From Solwaraspora sp. WMMD1047 (lineage in GTDB: Bacteria; Actinomycetota; Actinomycetes; Mycobacteriales; Micromonosporaceae): a stretch of DNA of 64,000 bases. The stretch spans positions 5,794,501 through 5,858,500 of the forward strand of contig NZ_JARUBL010000001.1 in the NCBI RefSeq assembly GCF_029626155.1. The letters are read 5' to 3'. Each line of letters begins with the position of its first letter. Positions within the stretch are counted from its first letter, which is position 1. The notes beneath the pieces are model-generated. The model did not search any database and was not told where the DNA came from. It was given only the letters and a program-made list of their open reading frames with translations. Positions 23,836 to 34,795 of the stretch are shown here, one piece after another. A program made the position numbers and the translations under genes.

Positions 23836-26800
23836 TCCTGCTGCTCTCCACATCGGACACCGATCTGCTCAGCGCGCGGGCCAGTGGCGCCGACTACCGG
23901 CTGGCCAATCCGGCCCGGCTGGAACGCGGTCCGGCCGACCTGCCCGACCTGCTCGCCGGCGCCGACCTGGTGCTGGTTCGCATCCTCGGCGGTTACCGGA
24001 TGTGGTCGGAAGGGCTGGACGCGTTGCGCGCCAGCGGCGTACCGGTGGTGATGCTCGGCGGTGAGCAGACCCCGGACGCGGACCTGATGGCCCGCTCCAC
24101 GGTGCCGGTCGGCACCGCCGCCCAGGCGCACGCCTACCTGGCCCAGGGCGGTCCGGACAACCTGCGGGAGCTGTTCGGGTTTCTCTCCGACACGGTCCTG
24201 CTGACCGGGTACGGCTTCGCGCCGCCGGTCGAGCAGCCGAGCTGGGGTCTGCTGCCGCGCGAGCCGGCCGGCCCGGACGGGCCGGTGATCGGCATCCTCT
24301 ACTACCGGGCGCACCAGATGAGCGGCAACATCGCCTTCGTCGAGGCGCTCGCCGACGCGGTCGACGGCGCCGGCGGCCGGGCGCTGCCGATTTTCTGCGC
24401 CAGCCTGCGCAATCCCGAGCCGGAGCTGCTGGCCACGCTCGGCCGGGCCGACGCCCTGCTGGTCACCGTCCTGGCCGCCGGCGGCACCCGGCCGGCCGAC
24501 GCCGCCGCCGGCGGGGACGACGGCAGCTGGGACGTCGGCGCGCTGGCCGCCCTGGACGTCCCGATCCTGCAGGCACTCAGCCTGACCGCCAGCCGGTCCA
24601 CCTGGTCGGCGAGCGACGACGGTCTCTCCCCGCTGGACGCGGCCACCCAGATCGCGGTGCCCGAGTTCGACGGCCGGCTGATCACCGTTCCGTTCTCGTT
24701 CAAGGAGACCGACGCGGACGGGCTGCCCCGCTACGTGGCCGATCCGGAACGGGCCGGCCGGGTCGCCGGGATCGCCGTCCGGCTCGCCCGGCTGCGGCAC
24801 ACCCCGCCCGCCCGGCGCCGGATCGCGCTGGCGCTGTCGGCGTACCCGACGAAGCACGCCCGGGTCGGCAACGCGGTCGGGCTGGACACCCCGGCCAGCG
24901 CGGTCGCGCTGCTGCGGGCGATGGCCGCCCAGGGGTACGACGTCGGCCCGACCGAGGGACCGGACGCGCTACCCGGCCTGGTGCCCGCCGACGCGCCGCC
25001 TACCGACTCGCCGCCCGCCGACGGGCACGCCGCGGCTCCCGCGCCGGACGGGGACCGGCTGATCCATGCCCTGATCGCGGCCGGCGGCCACGATCAGGAG
25101 TGGCTGACCGAGGAGCAGCTCGCCGGCAACCCGGTGCGGATCCGATTGGCCAGCTACCTGCGCTGGTTCGAGACGCTCCCCACCGAACTGCGCGACGCGA
25201 TGACCGAACACTGGGGGCCGCCACCGGGCGAGCTGTACGTCGACCGGTCCCGCGACCCGGCCGGCGAGATCGTGCTGGCCACCCTGCGGGCCGGCAACAT
25301 CCTGTTGATGATCCAGCCACCCCGGGGCTTCGGCGAGAACCCGGTGGCCATCTACCACGACCCCGACCTCCCGCCGACCCATCACTACCTGGCCGCCTAC
25401 CGCTGGTTGGACACCGAATTCGGCGCGCACGCCGTGGTGCACCTGGGCAAGCACGGCTCGCTGGAATGGTTGCCCGGCAAGACCGCCGGCCTCTCCGCCG
25501 GCTGCGGCCCGGACGCCGTCCTCGGCGACCTGCCGCTGATCTACCCGTTCCTGGTCAACGACCCGGGCGAGGGAGCACAGGCCAAACGGCGGGCGCACGC
25601 CACGATCGTCGACCACCTGGTGCCGCCGATGGCCCGCGCGGAGAGCTACGGCGACATCGCCCGGCTGGAACAACTCCTCGACGAGTACGCGAACATCGCC
25701 GCGATGGATCCGGCCAAGCTGCCCGCCATCCGGGGCCAGCTCTGGACCCTGATCCAGGCCGCCAGACTCGACCACGACCTCGGCCTGGAGCAGCGCCCAC
25801 ACGACGCCGAGTTCGACGAGTTCCTGCTGCACGTCGACGGCTGGCTCTGCGAGGTCAAGGACGCCCAGATCCGCGACGGCCTGCACGTGCTCGGCGCCGC
25901 CCCGACCGGCGAGGCCCGGGTGAACCTGGTGCTGGCGATCCTGCGCGCCCGGCAGGTCTGGGGTGGACAGGCCGGCGCGGTGCCGGGCCTGCGGGCCGCG
26001 CTCGGCCTGGCCGACGCGACTTCAACAGATGCCGCGACCGCCGAGGTGGATCGGGTGGAGGAGCTGGCCCGGGCGCTGGTGCTCGCCATGGAACAGCGGT
26101 CCTGGGCGGTGGACGCGCCCGAAGCGGTGGCCGCGGCCGTCCTCGGCGAGGACGATCCCCGGGCCGCCGACGCGGCACGGGTGCTCACCTTCGCCGCCAC
26201 CGAGGTGGTCCCCCGGCTGGCCCGCACCACCGACGAGATCACCGCGCTGCTGCACGCGCTCGACGGTGGCTACGTGCCGGCCGGCCCGAGTGGTTCGCCG
26301 CTGCGCGGCCTGGTCAACGTGCTGCCCACCGGCCGCAACTTCTACACCGTCGACCCGAAGGCGATCCCGAGCCGGCTGGCCTGGGAAACCGGCCAGGCGA
26401 TGGCGGCGTCCCTGCTGGAGCGCTACCGCCGGGACACCGGCGACTGGCCCCGCTCGGTCGGCCTCTCCGCCTGGGGCACCTCCGCGATGCGCACCGCCGG
26501 CGACGACATCGCCGAGGTGTTCGCCCTGATCGGGGTCCGACCGACCTGGGACGAGGCGTCCCGCCGGGTGAACGGCTTCGAGGTCATCCCGACCGCCGAA
26601 CTGGGCCGGCCGCGCATCGACGTGACCGTCCGGATCAGCGGCTTCTTCCGGGACGCCTTCCCGCACCTGCTGCTGCTGCTCGACGACGCGGTGCGGGCGG
26701 TGGCCGCCCTGGACGAGCCGGACGAGGTGAACTTCCTCGCCGCGCACGCCCGCGCCGACACCGCCCGGCACGGCGACGAGCGCCGGGCCACCATCCGGAT

Positions 26801-27512
26801 CTTCGGCTCCAAGCCGGGCGCGTACGGGGCCGGGCTGCTGCCGCTCATCGACAGCGGCAACTGGCGTGACGACGCCGACCTGGCCGAGGTCTACACGGTC
26901 TGGGGCGGCTTCGCGTACGGCCGGGACCTGGCCGGGCGGGCCGCTCGGCAGGACATGGAGAACGCGTACCGGCGGATCGCGGTGGCCGCCAAGAACGTCG
27001 ACACCCGGGAACACGACATCGCCGACTCGGACGACTACTTCCAGTACCACGGCGGCATGATCGCCACCGTCCGGGCGCTCACCGGTCAGGCGCCCCGGGC
27101 GTACGTCGGCGACAGCACCAGCCCGGATGCGGTCCGCACCCGGACCCTGACCGAGGAGACCGCCCGGGTGTTCCGGGCCCGGGTGGTCAATCCGCGCTGG
27201 CTGGCGGCGATGCGCCGGCACGGCTACAAGGGGGCGTTCGAACTGGCCGCCACCGTGGACTACCTGTTCGGGTACGACGCCACCGCCGGTGTCGTGGCCG
27301 ACTGGATGTACGAGCAGCTCGCCGAGGCGTACGCGCTGGACCCCGAGAACCAGGACTTCCTGCACCGCTCGAACCCGTGGGCCCTGCGCAACATCATCGA
27401 ACGGTTGACCGAGGCGGCCGACCGCGGTCTGTGGGCCAAACCCGACCCGGCCACCCTCGCCGCGCTGCGGGATGTCTACCTGCGCGTCGAGGGCGACCTG
27501 GAGGACCGCTGA
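23832..27512 (+). CDS. cobN: CobN, cobaltochelatase large subunit
   Basis: A 1226-residue protein of the CobN/magnesium-chelatase H family, which binds hydrogenobyrinate a,c-diamide and inserts cobalt with ATPase help. Diagnostic stretches are VVHLGKHGSLEWLPGKTAGLSAGCGPDAV, VNVLPTGRNFYTVDPKAIPS, LSAWGTSAMRTAGDDIAEV, IDVTVRISGFFRDAFPHL and DDYFQYHGGMIATVRALTG. Length fits the family (1200-1300). It follows the riboswitch and leader ORF. Its motor partner in this locus is the ChlI/ChlD-type protein encoded at 39-41 kb, since no cobS/cobT pair is present. Confidence 0.95.
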   Translation: MILLLSTSDTDLLSARASGADYRLANPARLERGPADLPDLLAGADLVLVRILGGYRMWSEGLDALRASGVPVVMLGGEQTPDADLMARSTVPVGTAAQAHAYLAQGGPDNLRELFGFLSDTVLLTGYGFAPPVEQPSWGLLPREPAGPDGPVIGILYYRAHQMSGNIAFVEALADAVDGAGGRALPIFCASLRNPEPELLATLGRADALLVTVLAAGGTRPADAAAGGDDGSWDVGALAALDVPILQALSLTASRSTWSASDDGLSPLDAATQIAVPEFDGRLITVPFSFKETDADGLPRYVADPERAGRVAGIAVRLARLRHTPPARRRIALALSAYPTKHARVGNAVGLDTPASAVALLRAMAAQGYDVGPTEGPDALPGLVPADAPPTDSPPADGHAAAPAPDGDRLIHALIAAGGHDQEWLTEEQLAGNPVRIRLASYLRWFETLPTELRDAMTEHWGPPPGELYVDRSRDPAGEIVLATLRAGNILLMIQPPRGFGENPVAIYHDPDLPPTHHYLAAYRWLDTEFGAHAVVHLGKHGSLEWLPGKTAGLSAGCGPDAVLGDLPLIYPFLVNDPGEGAQAKRRAHATIVDHLVPPMARAESYGDIARLEQLLDEYANIAAMDPAKLPAIRGQLWTLIQAARLDHDLGLEQRPHDAEFDEFLLHVDGWLCEVKDAQIRDGLHVLGAAPTGEARVNLVLAILRARQVWGGQAGAVPGLRAALGLADATSTDAATAEVDRVEELARALVLAMEQRSWAVDAPEAVAAAVLGEDDPRAADAARVLTFAATEVVPRLARTTDEITALLHALDGGYVPAGPSGSPLRGLVNVLPTGRNFYTVDPKAIPSRLAWETGQAMAASLLERYRRDTGDWPRSVGLSAWGTSAMRTAGDDIAEVFALIGVRPTWDEASRRVNGFEVIPTAELGRPRIDVTVRISGFFRDAFPHLLLLLDDAVRAVAALDEPDEVNFLAAHARADTARHGDERRATIRIFGSKPGAYGAGLLPLIDSGNWRDDADLAEVYTVWGGFAYGRDLAGRAARQDMENAYRRIAVAAKNVDTREHDIADSDDYFQYHGGMIATVRALTGQAPRAYVGDSTSPDAVRTRTLTEETARVFRARVVNPRWLAAMRRHGYKGAFELAATVDYLFGYDATAGVVADWMYEQLAEAYALDPENQDFLHRSNPWALRNIIERLTEAADRGLWAKPDPATLAALRDVYLRVEGDLEDR

Positions 27513-27530
27513 GCAGCTCCCCGCGCCGGG

Positions 27531-27700
27531 TCAGCAACAGCGGACCGTCGGGCGGTGACGCAGCGCCTCGAACTCGCGCCGGCTCAGCACCGGTTGACCT
27601 GGGTGGGTACGCCGCCGGTGGTCGAGGTAGTTGTCGTACGCTGATTCGCCGCTCAGCTCCCGGGCGTACCAGCGGAGGTGACGCAGCACGGACCGCAACC

Positions 27701-27704
<4 letters not shown>
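27531..27704 (-). CDS. YbdD/YjiX family small protein
   Basis: A 57-residue protein: RHLRWYARELSGESAYDNYLDHRRRTHPGQPVLSRREFEALR, ending in a double Cys (VRCC), which is the standard form of the family. Its ATG overlaps the cstA stop (ATGA), so the two are translated together, as in Escherichia coli cstA-ybdD and btsT-yjiX. Its role is unknown but it is thought to assist the transporter. Only 18 bases separate its stop from the convergent cobN stop. Confidence 0.88.
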
Positions 27705-29914
<2,210 letters not shown>

Positions 29915-30127
29915 TGATGCCCTCCGGGGTGCGCGAGCGCCCCGGCCTGGTCACCGTGGGAGGCGGCAACCTCGTGACGCTCCGCTTGAGATCGTCATCG
30001 TTGAATGCCTTCGCCGCAACTCGAAATGCCCGAACGATCGGCAAGCGGTCGATCCGGCCGCCTGGCGGCCGGTCCACGGCCAGGTCGCCCGTCGCGTCGC
30101 CGGCCGGGCCGCCGCCCCTCCACCCGG

Positions 30128-30811
30128 TCAGGAGGCCGTGACGGTCTCCCGCTGCCGACGCACCATCTCGGCGATCCAGGTGGGCGCGAACGGCGAGGTG
30201 CACCCCGGGGCGGTCGGATAGTCCTTGAGCACCTCCAGCCGCTCACCGATGTCGACCGCCCGGGCGCGGTACCCGGCGTGCTCGATGCCGATCTGCGCCA
30301 GGCAGTGGTTCATCGCCCACTGCAGCCGGCCCGGAGCGTCGGCCATCCGGGCCTCGATCACGTCGAGCAGCCCCGCCAGGTCGAGCCCGTCCGGCCGGCG
30401 CGCCACCCGCTCGGTGGTCAGCGCCCAACCGGCGCTCGCCACCACCGGATCCGGATCGGCCAACCAGGCCAGCCGCAGCTCCTCGGCGTGCGGGCTCTTC
30501 TTCACCACATAGTTCACCAGCCAGTCGTGCACCTTCGGGGCGCGCGCCTCGCGCAGCATGGCGTCCAGCTCGGTTCGCTCGAACGCCTTCGGCCGGCAGA
30601 TCAGGAGCGCCAGCAGGCGCGCCGCGGTGTCGTCGGTCCGCCAGAGCTGGCGGGCGAGGTCCTGCTGCGTCTTCAGCCGTTTCGCGACCGCGCGCAGCTT
30701 GCCGAGGTTCACCCCGTGATCGTCACCGTGCTTCTCGTTCGCCGCGCGGACCTTCGGGTCCGCCAGCGCGGCCAGCTCGGCCAGCACCTCGGTCACGGTC
30801 GTCTCGGCCAC
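30128..30811 (-). CDS. AlkD-family DNA alkylation repair protein
   Basis: A 227-residue all-helical HEAT-repeat protein of the AlkD DNA glycosylase family, which removes 3- and 7-alkylpurines without base flipping. Seen: VNLGKLRAVAKRLKTQQDLARQLW, then HEAT pairs ARLLALLI, HDWLVNYVVKKSPHAEELRLAWLADPDPVVASAGWALTT, and GRLQWAMNHCLAQIGIEH. GTG start with AGGAG five bases upstream. It is cytoplasmic and not in an operon with its neighbours. Catalytic Trp/Asp positions (W in LRLAWLADPD) are present, though I cannot confirm the active-site geometry. Confidence 0.82.
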   Translation of the reverse strand: MAETTVTEVLAELAALADPKVRAANEKHGDDHGVNLGKLRAVAKRLKTQQDLARQLWRTDDTAARLLALLICRPKAFERTELDAMLREARAPKVHDWLVNYVVKKSPHAEELRLAWLADPDPVVASAGWALTTERVARRPDGLDLAGLLDVIEARMADAPGRLQWAMNHCLAQIGIEHAGYRARAVDIGERLEVLKDYPTAPGCTSPFAPTWIAEMVRRQRETVTAS

Positions 30812-30877
30812 CTCAGCTCCTGTCCCTCGCGTCCGGGACAGCCTACGACGTCGGTGGCGTACGACGTCGGCGGCGAC

Positions 30878-31465
30878 CTACGACGTCGCTGGCGGTCCGC
30901 TCACCGGCCGGACCTCGACCGCCGCGGACTGGTAGCCGACGGCCAGGATCTGCCGGGCGGTCTCGGTGTAGACGTCCGGACCCTCGGGCGCGAAGGTGCC
31001 GAGCCCGTCGACGTAGCGGTTGAACATGCAGAACGCGGCGGCGATCAGCACGGTGTCGTGGATCTCCACATCGGTGGCGCCCTCCGCGCGGGCGGCGTCG
31101 ACCAGCTCGGTGGTGACATTGCGGCCACTGACCTGGACCGCACCGGCGATGCGCAGCAGCGCCCGCAGCTTCGCCGAGATCGGCGCGGTGTCGAGGTCCG
31201 CGCGCACCTGCTCGACGAGGGCCGCACCGGCGTCGAGCTGCGCCGCCGCGAATGCCGAGTGCGACGCGGCGCAGAAGTCGCAGTCGTTGCGCTCGGAGAC
31301 GTACGCGGCGATCAGTTCCCGCTCCCCGGCCGGCAGCGAGTTGGGTGCCCGCAGCAGCACCTCGGCCAGCTCGTTGAGCGGCTTCGCCGTCTCCGGGCGG
31401 TACCGCATCGGCCCGATGATGCCGGGAAACTGCTTCTCGTCCACCCCAAGATCGATATACGCCAT
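30878..31465 (-). CDS. AhpD-like carboxymuconolactone decarboxylase family protein
   Basis: A 195-residue protein of the AhpD/CMD superfamily, peroxidase-related type. The redox centre is CDFC in YVSERNDCDFCAASHSAF (C-x-x-C with a following His), set in a helical fold: LNELAEVLLRAPNSLPAGERELIAAY before, and DVEIHDTVLIAAAFCMFNRYVDGLG after. Such proteins reduce peroxides or bind small substrates; no partner gene is adjacent. ATG 31465 follows GGAAGG at eleven bases; a longer frame to 31642 is not homologous. 31466-31631 shows no other feature. Confidence 0.8.
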   Translation of the reverse strand: MAYIDLGVDEKQFPGIIGPMRYRPETAKPLNELAEVLLRAPNSLPAGERELIAAYVSERNDCDFCAASHSAFAAAQLDAGAALVEQVRADLDTAPISAKLRALLRIAGAVQVSGRNVTTELVDAARAEGATDVEIHDTVLIAAAFCMFNRYVDGLGTFAPEGPDVYTETARQILAVGYQSAAVEVRPVSGPPATS

Positions 31466-31631
31466 GGTCGCGATGCCCTTCCGCGGTGGGAGGTGACCCG
31501 GTGGTCCGTCGACTGGGGACGGCCCGCCGGGCGGCGTTGCGACGCCGCGAACCAACGATCTCATCCGATCTGCCGGTGGCGCTTCTTCGTACGTGCTCGG
31601 TCCCGGCGGCCCGCGGTCGTCCGGTCCACGC

Positions 31632-32330
31632 TCAAAGGTCACGCCGGGCGTACAGGCGCGCGGAGAGCCTGATGGAGGCGGCTGCGAGGATGCCGAGGAC
31701 CCCGACCGAGGCGAGCGCGAGCCAGCCGAGGTTCGCGTCGCCGAGCCAGGACAGCAGCACGGTGCGGATGTCCGGGGTCACCCACCCGATGGCGAGGATG
31801 CCCAGGATGATCGAGGGAGGAACGGCCGTGAGGACTCGGATGGGACCGGGGCCGGTGGCGAAGAAGACAGGTAGTTGGGCGGCGAGGAGGACGCCGAGGA
31901 TGGCGATGCTGCCGGCCGCGAGGGCGGCGGCGACGCCGAGGTCGAACGCGGAGCCGAAGGCGAGTGCGGCGAGCGCAGTCAGAAGGACACTGAGGACGGT
32001 CAGGGCGAACAGCAGGAGCAGACAGGTCGCATAGCGGCCGACGACGACCCGGCGGCGCGGGATGCAGAGCGCGGTGTAGAGGGTGTCGAGGCGGCCGAGC
32101 GCGTCGTAGCTGAACAAGCTCTGCGGGGCACTCATCACCGCGAGGGCGGAGACGAAGGGGATCAGCAGGTACCCGCCGCCACCGCCGGAATCCAGGCTCA
32201 GCGCGGGCAGGAGCACGCCGCTGATGAGCAGCACCGGTACGACGACAAGGCCGAACGGAATGATCATGTACCCCGCGTTTGGCCGCAGGGTTCTCAGGTC
32301 CAGGCTGACGAATCGGGCGATGGCCTGCAT
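31632..32330 (-). CDS. ABC-2 type transporter permease
   Basis: A 232-residue integral membrane protein with about six helices, the membrane half of a two-gene ABC exporter. It has the ABC-2-like opening ARFVSLDLRTLRPNAGYMIIPFGLVVVPVLLISG, a short loop YDALGRLDTLYTALCIPRRRVVVGRYAT that resembles the LPVSRREIVLGR coupling segment of this group, and four more helices. One base separates its ATG from the ATPase stop. It works with the ATPase and is controlled by the linked GntR regulator. It is similar to YtrC/YtrD-type permeases. Confidence 0.82.
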   Translation of the reverse strand: MQAIARFVSLDLRTLRPNAGYMIIPFGLVVVPVLLISGVLLPALSLDSGGGGGYLLIPFVSALAVMSAPQSLFSYDALGRLDTLYTALCIPRRRVVVGRYATCLLLLFALTVLSVLLTALAALAFGSAFDLGVAAALAAGSIAILGVLLAAQLPVFFATGPGPIRVLTAVPPSIILGILAIGWVTPDIRTVLLSWLGDANLGWLALASVGVLGILAAASIRLSARLYARRDL

Positions 32331-32331
32331 G

Positions 32332-33174
32332 TCAGTGCTCCTCGTCGGTGTGCCGCTCGTGGTGGACGACGAGCTGCTCGATCGTCGGGGTCTCGAACTG
32401 GACGTCCGGGCCGAATGCGGCAGAGTCGGCGGTGCGGACGATGCCGTCGAAGCTGACCTGGCCACGGCGTAGGCCCCGGATCAGCGGGGCGTTCTCCGTG
32501 GTCAGGTCCGCCAGCGTCCCCCTGACGTGGGCGAACTCCTCGACCAGCTCCTCCAGGGCGCCGGAGTAGACGATCCGGCCGCCGTCGACGAACACCAGAT
32601 AGTCGGCGAAGTGTTCCAGGTCGCTCGTGATGTGGGTGGAGAAGAGCAGCGACGCCTCCTCCCTGCGCATGTGCTGGCGCAGCAGGTCGACCAGGTCGGC
32701 GCGCGCGGCCGGGTCGAGGCCGCTGGTGGGCTCGTCCAGGATCAGCAGCGCGGGGTGGTTACCCATCGCCAGCGCGATCATCAGCTTGTTCCCCTCGCCG
32801 CGGGACAGCTCCTTCACGCGCTTCTCGGCGCGGAGCCCGAACTGGCGGCAGAGCCGGTCGAACCAGTCCTGGTCCCACCCGGGCCGGGACGCGGCGTAGA
32901 CCGCCGCGGCGTCGCGGATGCGCCAGTACGGGAGCACGAACGGCTGGTCGAACGCGACCCCGATCTCGTCCATCGGCGGCACCGCGATCGTTCCCGCGTC
33001 CGCGCGGACGAGACCGAGCAGCGTACGCAGCGTGGTCGTCTTGCCCGACCCGTTGGCCCCGACCATCCCGGTCACGAACCCGCGCGGTATCCGGAGGTCC
33101 AGCGGGCCGAGCGTGAAGTCCCCCCGGCGCTTGACGAGCCCGACGGCTTCCAGCACGTGCTCTGTCGTGTTCAT
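32332..33174 (-). CDS. ABC transporter ATP-binding protein
   Basis: A 280-residue ATPase of the exporter type found with GntR-YtrA regulators. Walker A is GANGSGKTT (residues about 39-47), Q-loop AFDQPFVLPYW, signature LSRGEGNKLMIALAMG (S-R-G-E in place of S-G-G-Q), Walker B LLILDEPTSGLD and the switch His in STHITSDL. The ATG overlaps the GntR stop (ATGA). Together gntR, ATPase and permease form one operon, probably for export of a cell-envelope-active compound; the substrate is unknown. Confidence 0.9.
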   Translation of the reverse strand: MNTTEHVLEAVGLVKRRGDFTLGPLDLRIPRGFVTGMVGANGSGKTTTLRTLLGLVRADAGTIAVPPMDEIGVAFDQPFVLPYWRIRDAAAVYAASRPGWDQDWFDRLCRQFGLRAEKRVKELSRGEGNKLMIALAMGNHPALLILDEPTSGLDPAARADLVDLLRQHMRREEASLLFSTHITSDLEHFADYLVFVDGGRIVYSGALEELVEEFAHVRGTLADLTTENAPLIRGLRRGQVSFDGIVRTADSAAFGPDVQFETPTIEQLVVHHERHTDEEH

Positions 33175-33545
33175 CGTTCCCACTCCTGTGCGAGCATGGC
33201 GGTCAGCTCCTCCAGCGAGACCAGCCCGGTGTGCCTGGTGTGCGTGACGATCTGCCGCAGCCCCGCGCGCGCCCGCTCCAACGAACTGCGGCGGGCAGCT
33301 GCCGGATCGATCTCCGCGACGAACGAGCCCTTGCCGGGCACGTTGACGATCAGCCCTTCGACGGCCAGGTCGTTGTAGGCCCGGGTCGTCGTGATCAGGC
33401 TGACCCGCAGCTCCGCGGCGAGCGCCCGCAACGATGGCAGCGCCGCCCCGGCCGCGAGCTCGCCGGCCATGATCTGCTGCCGGACCTGCTCCACGATCTG
33501 CTGGTACAGCGGCACTCCGGACACCTGCGAGACGACGACACGCAT
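33171..33545 (-). CDS. GntR-family regulator, YtrA subfamily
   Basis: A 124-residue regulator with an N-terminal winged helix (LYQQIVEQVRQQIMAGEL, then LPSLRALAAELRVSLITTTRAYNDLAVEGLI) and only a short C-terminal dimerisation helix pair, the form typical of YtrA-type repressors that sit in front of ABC operons. It lacks the larger effector domain of FadR/HutC types. GGGGG eight bases before the ATG supports the start. It probably binds the palindrome at 33568-33590 and represses its own operon. Confidence 0.9.
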   Translation of the reverse strand: MRVVVSQVSGVPLYQQIVEQVRQQIMAGELAAGAALPSLRALAAELRVSLITTTRAYNDLAVEGLIVNVPGKGSFVAEIDPAAARRSSLERARAGLRQIVTHTRHTGLVSLEELTAMLAQEWER

Positions 33546-33567
33546 TCATGGACCCCCAGCGCACATA

Positions 33568-33590
33568 CTGTCTATGCGCAGTATAGACAG
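33568..33590. promoter_or_regulatory. GntR operator palindrome CTGTCTAT-N7-ATAGACAG
   Basis: A perfect dyad with 8-base arms, 23 bases before the gntR ATG. On the minus strand TATACT lies within it and could be the -10, so bound repressor would block transcription of the gntR-ABC operon. Confidence 0.7.
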
Positions 33591-33669
33591 AGGGGCCGAC
33601 CGCAGCTACCCACAGATCACCCACGCCGCACCAGCGGCCGGGTCGTTAGCATTCCCCCAGATCGGCTGA

Positions 33670-33839
33670 TACCTGCTCGTCGAGCCGGACCTGACGGAGT
33701 ACGAGTCGATCGTGCTGCGGCTGTTCCGGCTGGACGGCGAGCACTACGTCCCACACGCGGTCGTCCGGGGGGACGAGACGCTCGCCTCCGACTGCCGTTC
33801 CCGATCCGGATCCCGCTGCGCGAGCTGCTCGACTTCTGA
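33670..33839 (+). pseudogene. Uma2-family (DUF820) endonuclease-like remnant
   Basis: Plus-strand codons read [19 protein letters not shown], then [19 protein letters not shown], a C-terminal half of a Uma2 domain. After ETLAS a one-base shift continues it as [15 protein letters not shown] and TGA, which is the family's usual ending. A stop lies immediately before the first Tyr, so the N-terminal half is lost. The gene is broken at both ends. Uma2 proteins resemble restriction-type nucleases. 33591-33669 shows nothing else. Confidence 0.65.
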
Positions 33840-33848
33840 CCCTCGCCG

Positions 33849-34118
33849 CTAGCGGCCGGATCCGGGTCTGGCTAGTCGTTCCACCGCGTCAGCGGACGGG
33901 TTGACCAGCCACTGCCCGGCGACGTGCACCGTCGGCACGGTCTCGTTTCCGTCGGCGACCGCCCGGACCGCCGCTGCCGCCTGCGGGTCCTGCCAGATGT
34001 CGACCTCGACGAACGGTACGCCCCGGCGGCGCAGCCTCCGGCGCAGGAGAAAGGAGTACGGGCAGCCGGGTCTGGTGTAGACGGTCACCGCCGGCGACTG
34101 CTCGGCCTCAGCGCTCAT
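33849..34118 (-). CDS. Glutaredoxin-like protein with CPYS active site
   Basis: An 89-residue thioredoxin-fold protein of the glutaredoxin/mycoredoxin type: [31 protein letters not shown] and [21 protein letters not shown] (cis-Pro TVPTV). The active site is C-P-Y-S, so it keeps only the first Cys of the usual pair and would act by a monothiol mechanism on mixed disulfides, probably with mycothiol. It overlaps the preceding methyltransferase gene by 11 bases, so they share an mRNA. Confidence 0.85.
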   Translation of the reverse strand: MSAEAEQSPAVTVYTRPGCPYSFLLRRRLRRRGVPFVEVDIWQDPQAAAAVRAVADGNETVPTVHVAGQWLVNPSADAVERLARPGSGR

Positions 34119-34770
34119 CGCCCGCCTCCCGCATCGGTTTGTGGGCTCGGCCCAGGACGTGTGGCGCGGCCGGGCTGCTCGGCCCCTCGGCCGGGAACCG
34201 GAACCGGTGCAGGTCCCCGATCACGAAGCCGGCCGTGCTGATCGCCGCCACGGTGTCACGACAAGTGTGACAGCCGGCGAACAGCCTCGGCCACAGCGTC
34301 GCGTCCACGAACCGCTGCATTCGTCGCAGCCCACCCGGCCGTTCGGCGGCGACATGTTCGTAGAAGCGGAGTTGACCGCCGGGTCGCAGCACCCGACGGA
34401 TCTCGGCCAGCGCGGCCGACTGGTCCGGCACGGTGCACAACACCAGTGCGACAACCGCCGCGTCGAACTCGCCGTCCACACCGGGCAGGGCCTCCGCCAG
34501 TCCGTCCAGCACGGTGACCGGAACGGGGGCGGTGCGCCCGGCGGTGCCGGCACTGGCCCGCAGGCGGGGTTCGGGTTCGACCGCGACGACCTCGGTCACC
34601 TCGGGTGGGTAGTGGGCGAACATCCGGCCGTTGCCGGCCCCGACCTCGATCACCCGCCCGGAGAGTCCGGCAACGAGATCCCGCCGGTGCTCGGCGGCGC
34701 CAGCGCGGTCCATGGCGACGCTGACTTTCTCATACACCCGAGCGAACACCGGATGCCCTGACGATGCCAC
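34108..34770 (-). CDS. Class I SAM-dependent methyltransferase
   Basis: A 220-residue Rossmann-fold methyltransferase of the UbiE/PmtA-like kind. Motif I is VIEVGAGNGRMFAHYP, motif II VVAVEPEPRLRA, motif IV DAAVVALVLCTVPDQSAAL and post-motif FYEHVAAERPGGLRRMQRFVDATLWPRLFAGCHTCRDT. The FYEHV...LWPRLFAGCHT pattern is shared with phospholipid and small-thiol methyltransferases. GTG 34770 has GGGAGG five bases upstream; a TTG one codon earlier is less likely. The substrate is unknown. Coupled to the glutaredoxin gene. Confidence 0.83.
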   Translation of the reverse strand: MASSGHPVFARVYEKVSVAMDRAGAAEHRRDLVAGLSGRVIEVGAGNGRMFAHYPPEVTEVVAVEPEPRLRASAGTAGRTAPVPVTVLDGLAEALPGVDGEFDAAVVALVLCTVPDQSAALAEIRRVLRPGGQLRFYEHVAAERPGGLRRMQRFVDATLWPRLFAGCHTCRDTVAAISTAGFVIGDLHRFRFPAEGPSSPAAPHVLGRAHKPMREAGDER

Positions 34771-34795
34771 CAAGACCTCCCGTTGTCCTGACTAG

